A stretch of 9,359 nt of DNA from Chloroflexota bacterium (lineage in GTDB: Bacteria; Chloroflexota; Anaerolineae; J102): NCBI GenBank assembly GCA_013152695.1, contig JAADFV010000032.1, positions 1 to 9,359 on the forward strand, given 5' to 3'. Below, one piece after another: positions 6,769-9,359 of the stretch. The translations under genes were made by a program, and so were the position numbers. Below the pieces are notes generated by a model. It was given only the letters and a program-made list of their open reading frames with translations. It had not been told where the DNA came from and ran no database searches. Numbering within the stretch: the stretch's first letter is position 1; every line of letters starts with the position of its first letter.

Positions 6769-8116
6769 GAGAGGTGGACTGGCGCATAACTGCCCACAGT
6801 CCGGCGGCAATCAAGAGAGCGAGGATGATGGCGAAAGCACCCAAACGCAAAAAGGTAGCAGGGTTGAGTCTGCCGCTGGACTGGGTGGGGGGAGGGGGAA
6901 CGGGTGTGAGCAGAGGGACCGTATTTTTGGGGGACAACTGGCTTTGCGAGAGGGAAATGGTGGCTGCGGCCGGCAAAGGCGAGGGGGTAGCAGTGGCCTC
7001 AGGTGTCGGTGTATTTGTGGGGATTGGTGTGGGGGTCGGCGTAGGGCTGGGAGGAAGGGGGGTGATGGTCGGTGTAGAGGTTGCCACTGCTGTCGGTGTA
7101 GGTACAGGTTGGTCGGGAGCGGAGAGCGATGTCGCTGTAGGTGAGGGAGTGGTTGGGCGCACGCTCAAGCTTTGTCTGAGGATTTGCTCGCTGCCTGCGC
7201 GCTGGACACGTAAGGTGTATGTGGTGTCCTGCAACGGACACACGCGCAGGGCCGAAGCAAAGGAAACAGCTTGCTCCTGACCGTCATTTTCTCGTAAAAA
7301 TAGGGCTTCGGCACCGCTGACGCTCCAGCTGAGGGTAGCACATTCTCCCGCCACAATGGTTTCTGGATCGAGGGCAAAGTCGATGGCGAGCAGGGGTAAA
7401 GGCGTAGGCGTGGGTGTAAACTCGACAGGTTCAGAGGTGGGCGTCGGCGTATGGGTGGGTGTCGGTGTAAAAGTGGGAAGAGGCGTCGAGGTTGGGGTGT
7501 CGGTGGGAAGAGGTGTTGGCGAGGGAGTGGGGGTTTTTGTAGGTTGGGGGCTGGGCGTGGGCGTGGGTAAAGCAGGAGGGAATGCCTCTTGGCAAATTTC
7601 ATCGAAGGAGAGGACTGGAGGTTGGACTTCAGAACTGGCATTCATCGAGCCTGGCCCCCACGCCCAGCCATCAACAGCACCATCTGTTACCGTCCAGGAG
7701 GATGCTCCAACCTGAGAGTAAACCCAGGCATCATTCTCCAGGTGATAATAGGCCCAGTAATTGCATTCTCCAAACCCCTGGCATTCACAGAAGCAGTCTT
7801 CCAGAGGATAGTTGCAGCCATTGCTTTGGTTGGCGTCGCCAATACTGCAGATGGCTTCACCAAAGCCGCTGGCAGGATCGATGATGACGCTAAAGAAAGA
7901 GCGTTGTAAGAGCTCGGCGCCTGTGATTGATGGCTCTGAAAAGGCAATGCAATCTGTAACAACCGTACCGCTCTCGAACTGAATGACGAGGCCGGCATGG
8001 TTTTGGCTCTGCGCATGGGTGGCGAGATTGCTGCTTCCCAGCAAAAAGAGCAAGCCAAGAAGCAGCAGTCGTAAAAAGGATGGCAACAGATGGTGTGATG
8101 ACACAGTGAAAAACAA
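6758..8116 (-). CDS. Membrane-anchored, secreted DUF4430 (transcobalamin-like) protein with Thr-Pro linkers and an Ig-like domain
   Basis: I infer a cell-surface ligand-binding protein that hands substrate to the adjacent ECF transporter. Layout of the 452 residues: signal peptide about 8-37 (Leu-rich, ending THAQS); DUF4430-type domain about 41-175; Thr-Pro-rich linker about 182-240; Ig-like beta domain about 243-320 (ECATLSWSVSGAEALFL, VCPLQDTTYTLRV; Cys259 and Cys293 probably form a disulfide); second Thr/Pro/Ser linker about 321-415; one transmembrane helix about 422-445; short polar tail. The DUF4430 domain has AICSIGDANQSNGCNYPLED, CFCEC, YWAYYHLENDAW and VQPPVLSF, closely parallel to the preceding gene. 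No ATG is available near the N-terminus. TTG at 8116 directly follows the upstream TGA in the same frame; GTG at 8104 is the main alternative and gives an equally good signal peptide. Neither has a Shine-Dalgarno sequence, so reinitiation after the upstream stop is likely. Function is inferred from domain type and context. Confidence 0.88.
   Translation of the reverse strand: MFFTVSSHHLLPSFLRLLLLGLLFLLGSSNLATHAQSQNHAGLVIQFESGTVVTDCIAFSEPSITGAELLQRSFFSVIIDPASGFGEAICSIGDANQSNGCNYPLEDCFCECQGFGECNYWAYYHLENDAWVYSQVGASSWTVTDGAVDGWAWGPGSMNASSEVQPPVLSFDEICQEAFPPALPTPTPSPQPTKTPTPSPTPLPTDTPTSTPLPTFTPTPTHTPTPTSEPVEFTPTPTPLPLLAIDFALDPETIVAGECATLSWSVSGAEALFLRENDGQEQAVSFASALRVCPLQDTTYTLRVQRAGSEQILRQSLSVRPTTPSPTATSLSAPDQPVPTPTAVATSTPTITPLPPSPTPTPTPIPTNTPTPEATATPSPLPAAATISLSQSQLSPKNTVPLLTPVPPPPTQSSGRLNPATFLRLGAFAIILALLIAAGLWAVMRQSTSHDR
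6872..7156 (-). repeat. Low-complexity Thr/Pro/Ser-rich linker coding repeat (second linker)
   Basis: On the plus strand this reads as irregular GT/GG-rich repeats (units like gtgggggtcggcgta); on the coding strand it gives TPTP, PSPTPTPTP and similar runs. It is an imperfect protein-level repeat, typical of wall-spanning stalks, not a mobile or CRISPR repeat. The part nearest the membrane helix (about 6872-6980) is less regular. Confidence 0.7.
7397..7573 (-). repeat. Low-complexity Thr-Pro linker coding repeat (first linker)
   Basis: It encodes about 59 residues of TPTPSP/TPLPT/FTPTPT type between the DUF4430 domain and the Ig-like domain. The DNA is built from short degenerate units (ggtgtcggtgta, ggcgtgggtgta), which makes it a likely site of slippage and length variation between strains. 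Confidence 0.75.
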
Positions 8117-8686
8117 TCAGGCAGCTTTGCGGCGGCGTACATAGCCAGCCAGGCCGGCAAGGCCGCTACCCAAAAGGAGAAGAGTGGCAGGTTCAGGAAT
8201 TTCGGCAGGAGCCGGTGATTGGGCTGCCTCGATATCGGCAAACGTCATAACAGGTGGTTGTACGGTAGGGTTGTAGCTGGCATCGAAACCGGACCAGGCA
8301 AAGCCTTCGACGGCACGATCGGCAGGAGTGTAGCTACCAACCCCGACCATCGAGCCTTCCCAGGCATCTCCGACCAGATGATAGTAGGCCCAAAAAGCGT
8401 TGGGATCGCAGAAGCAATTGTCAGTGGAGCAGCCCTGGTTATTGATGCTGCACACAGCAGGCCCGAAGCCGGCATCAGCCATACCGACCGGAACAATGGC
8501 AGCAGCAAGGACATCGGCTGTGGTGGCATCACTAGGCACAGTGACGATCTCACTGTGAGTGGTGCCATCAGGATAAGTGATCACCAATCCTACTTGCTTG
8601 GTACCGCCATCGGCCGCAACAGCAGTAGTCATAACAAGGGCTAACAGAAGGAGGGTGATAATCAAAACAAGGCGGTGGTTACGCAT
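8117..8686 (-). CDS. Secreted DUF4430 (transcobalamin-like) protein with PEP-CTERM sorting signal
   Basis: The 189-residue product has a signal peptide (about 1-25; Leu/Ile/Val-rich, ending TTAVAADG) followed by a DUF4430-type domain (about 30-150): VGLVITYPDGTTHSEIVTV, a Cys cluster at C79, C86, C91 and C93, FWAYYHLVGDAWEGSMVGVGS (98-118), DRAVEGFAWSG and VQPPVMTF. It ends with a textbook PEP-CTERM tag: IPEPATLLLLG (163-172), a hydrophobic span to about 182, then RRRK (184-187). Such tags are recognised by an exosortase, encoded elsewhere, that removes the tag and attaches or releases the protein at the cell surface. DUF4430 corresponds to the C-terminal domain of intrinsic factor/transcobalamin, so I infer a role in capturing a corrinoid or similar ligand for the ECF importer. 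ATG at 8686 has a strong ribosome binding site (TAAGGAG, 7-nt spacer). The next gene is a paralogue that begins directly after this stop codon. Confidence 0.92.
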   Translation of the reverse strand: MRNHRLVLIITLLLLALVMTTAVAADGGTKQVGLVITYPDGTTHSEIVTVPSDATTADVLAAAIVPVGMADAGFGPAVCSINNQGCSTDNCFCDPNAFWAYYHLVGDAWEGSMVGVGSYTPADRAVEGFAWSGFDASYNPTVQPPVMTFADIEAAQSPAPAEIPEPATLLLLGSGLAGLAGYVRRRKAA

Positions 8687-8693
8687 GCGAGAA

Positions 8694-8700
8694 CTCCTTA
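8694..8700 (-). promoter_or_regulatory. Strong ribosome binding site of the PEP-CTERM DUF4430 gene
   Basis: TAAGGAG on the minus strand, 7 nt before ATG 8686. It is the best Shine-Dalgarno sequence in the operon visible here, while the following genes have weak or no sites. This suggests the small secreted protein is made in larger amounts than the transporter subunits. Confidence 0.75.
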
Positions 8701-8724
8701 AAAATATGAGGTTAGGAATTATTG

Positions 8725-8757
8725 AATCAACACAAGGATCGAGGATGCCTTGTGATT
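8725..8757 (-). other. Stem-loop in the toroid-DUF4430 intergenic region
   Basis: CACAAGG (8731-8737) pairs perfectly with CCTTGTG (8748-8754) around a 10-nt loop. AAT (8725-8727) and ATT (8755-8757) extend the stem across a 3-nt bulge. No U-run follows on the transcribed strand, so it is not a standard intrinsic terminator. It may slow exonucleases or set unequal expression of the flanking genes. Confidence 0.4.
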
Positions 8758-8788
8758 ACAACCTGGTAATGATCGTTCGATCGAGGAT
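8737..8788. repeat. 10-bp direct repeat, two copies 42 bp apart
   Basis: GATCGAGGAT occurs at 8737-8746 and again at 8779-8788. The second copy also overlaps a short palindrome, GATCGTTCGATC (8771-8782). The start-to-start distance of 42 bp is four helical turns, so a regulator could bind both copies on one face of the DNA. Chance occurrence is not excluded. Confidence 0.4.
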
Positions 8789-8799
8789 TGTACTTTCTC

Positions 8800-9359
8800 T
8801 CAGGAAGCCGAGAACGACATGAGGGGAAAGTAGTAGGAGAAGGGCTTGGTCGTGTCGCTGGGATAGGGAGAGACGAGAGCGGGAATGGCATCGAAAGTCG
8901 AGCGCATCAAGGAACCGGCGATATCTTGACGCCAGCGAAAAGCGCCACTGCTCTCTTGAAAAGAAAGCAGTAATGTGAGTGGATCGCTGCCGTTTTTCTG
9001 AAACCGGGGCGAAGTCGGATCCCAGCCAGCGTGCAAAAGCCCGGCCATGATCAGTGCCGTGGCATCACTATTACTAACGTTATCGCTGCCCCAGCCGGCA
9101 TCGGCATATTGATTACGCATGATGTAGGCCACGGCGCGCGTCATCGCGGGATGGTTGGGAGAAATGCCCAAGGCGTCTAAAGTTATGAGAACGAGACCTG
9201 TTGTGTCAGTATCTCCGCTTGCCGGGCTTCCATCACCGGGCGTGGGGTCTACAGGCCAACCCCAGCTCCCGTCTGCACGCTGTTGCGCAATCAATGTCGT
9301 CGCAACTTGAGAAGGGATGGGACGTCCGGCCTCGTGCAAAGCGAGCACGGCCAAACTAT
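8800..9359 (-). CDS. Alpha/alpha-toroid (prenyltransferase/squalene-oxidase repeat) protein, transcobalamin alpha-domain-like; C-terminal part only
   Basis: The reading frame is open to the window edge; the last 186 residues plus stop are visible and the N-terminus lies beyond base 9359. The TTG near 9354 is just an internal Leu codon, not a start. The fragment shows successive toroid repeats, each a helix pair followed by a QW-like turn: TTLIAQQRADGSWGWPV, then SGDTDTTGLVLITLDALG, then AVAYIMRNQYADAGWGSDN with SNSDATALIMAGLLHAGWD, then LSFQESSGAFRWR with STFDAIPALV. The D-T/A-T...AL pattern matches the toroid repeats found in intrinsic factor/transcobalamin and in bacterial proteins that co-occur with DUF4430. 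It lacks the Asp-rich catalytic pattern of a terpene cyclase in the visible part, so a binding role is more likely than catalysis. It ends at SFSAS with no visible C-terminal anchor. I infer the alpha half of a two-piece ligand clamp, with DUF4430 as the other half. A fold of this type is also used by other secreted proteins, so the exact ligand is unproven. Confidence 0.85.
   Translation of the reverse strand, partial: SLAVLALHEAGRPIPSQVATTLIAQQRADGSWGWPVDPTPGDGSPASGDTDTTGLVLITLDALGISPNHPAMTRAVAYIMRNQYADAGWGSDNVSNSDATALIMAGLLHAGWDPTSPRFQKNGSDPLTLLLSFQESSGAFRWRQDIAGSLMRSTFDAIPALVSPYPSDTTKPFSYYFPLMSFSAS

Larger units (their letters stand above)
8687..8799 (-). promoter_or_regulatory. Intergenic region between toroid and DUF4430 genes with repeats and a stem-loop
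   Basis: This 113-nt gap is the largest inside the operon. On the minus strand it has a TACAAT box (8792-8787) just after the toroid stop, with only a weak -35; two copies of a 10-bp direct repeat; a stem-loop; and the strong ribosome binding site of the next gene. It could hold an internal promoter, an mRNA processing or attenuation site, or both. It is too short for a full cobalamin riboswitch, and I see no B12-box-like conserved core. Confidence 0.35.

Noticed and set aside
6769..6810. TTG-initiated longer form of the EcfT-type protein
   Set aside because: The extra 14 residues (MPPDCGQLCASPPL) lie inside the upstream coding region and add nothing family-like; ATG 6768, overlapping the upstream stop, is the better start.
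6872..7573. Repeated GT/GG-rich units considered as a CRISPR array or minisatellite element
   Set aside because: Units are short, imperfect and codon-phased, with no spacers; they encode Thr-Pro linkers.
6774..7715. Gly/Val-rich plus-strand frames opposite the Thr-Pro linkers
   Set aside because: They are produced by the complement of TP-repeat codons; GVGVGVG-type repeats without other features are an artefact.
8700..8730. Promoter with TTGATT as -35 and CATATT as -10 before the PEP-CTERM DUF4430 gene
   Set aside because: The start of transcription would fall on the ribosome binding site, leaving no usable leader.
8687..8799. Cobalamin riboswitch upstream of the DUF4430 genes
   Set aside because: The gap is only 113 nt, contains no recognisable conserved B12 core, and follows directly on the toroid gene.
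8800..9359. Toroid protein as a squalene-hopene or other terpene cyclase
   Set aside because: The visible part has toroid repeats but no cyclase catalytic motif, and the neighbours are transporter and DUF4430 genes, not isoprenoid genes. The missing N-terminal part prevents full exclusion.

Overview
The window carries ten genes, all on the minus strand, so transcription runs from high to low coordinates. No gene on the plus strand is credible. Long Thr-Pro-rich linkers, a small Ig-like module after one of them, a PEP-CTERM sorting tag and a dedicated ECF transporter suggest a Chloroflexota-like bacterium (Anaerolineae or a relative). That placement is an inference from protein style, not from a marker gene.

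Upper half (9359 to 3261): six tightly packed genes that look like one uptake operon. In transcription order they are: the C-terminal part of an alpha/alpha-toroid (prenyltransferase/squalene-oxidase-repeat) protein; a small secreted DUF4430 protein ending in a PEP-CTERM tag; a second DUF4430 protein with Thr-Pro linkers, an Ig-like domain and a C-terminal membrane anchor; an EcfT-type membrane protein; a fused double-ATPase EcfA protein; and an ECF substrate-binding (S) membrane protein. Eukaryotic intrinsic factor and transcobalamin are built from an alpha/alpha toroid plus a C-terminal domain of the DUF4430 type. Here the two halves are encoded separately, next to a complete ECF transporter laid out like the predicted cobalamin system CbrT/CbrU/CbrV. 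The working model is a surface-anchored, transcobalamin-like corrinoid capture system that feeds an ECF importer. Cobalamin as the substrate is inferred.

Spacer (3045-3260): about 216 bases with no gene. It separates the transporter operon from the housekeeping genes and holds a candidate extended -10 promoter for the latter.

Lower half (3044 to 1): a YegS/DagK-family lipid kinase, xseA and xseB (exonuclease VII, overlapping by ATGA), and the N-terminal 190 residues of a PPK2-family polyphosphate kinase that runs off the window. These look like ordinary housekeeping genes, probably co-transcribed.

No tRNA, rRNA, CRISPR array, insertion sequence or recognisable riboswitch was found. The 5' end of the transporter operon lies beyond base 9359, so a cobalamin riboswitch there can neither be confirmed nor excluded.
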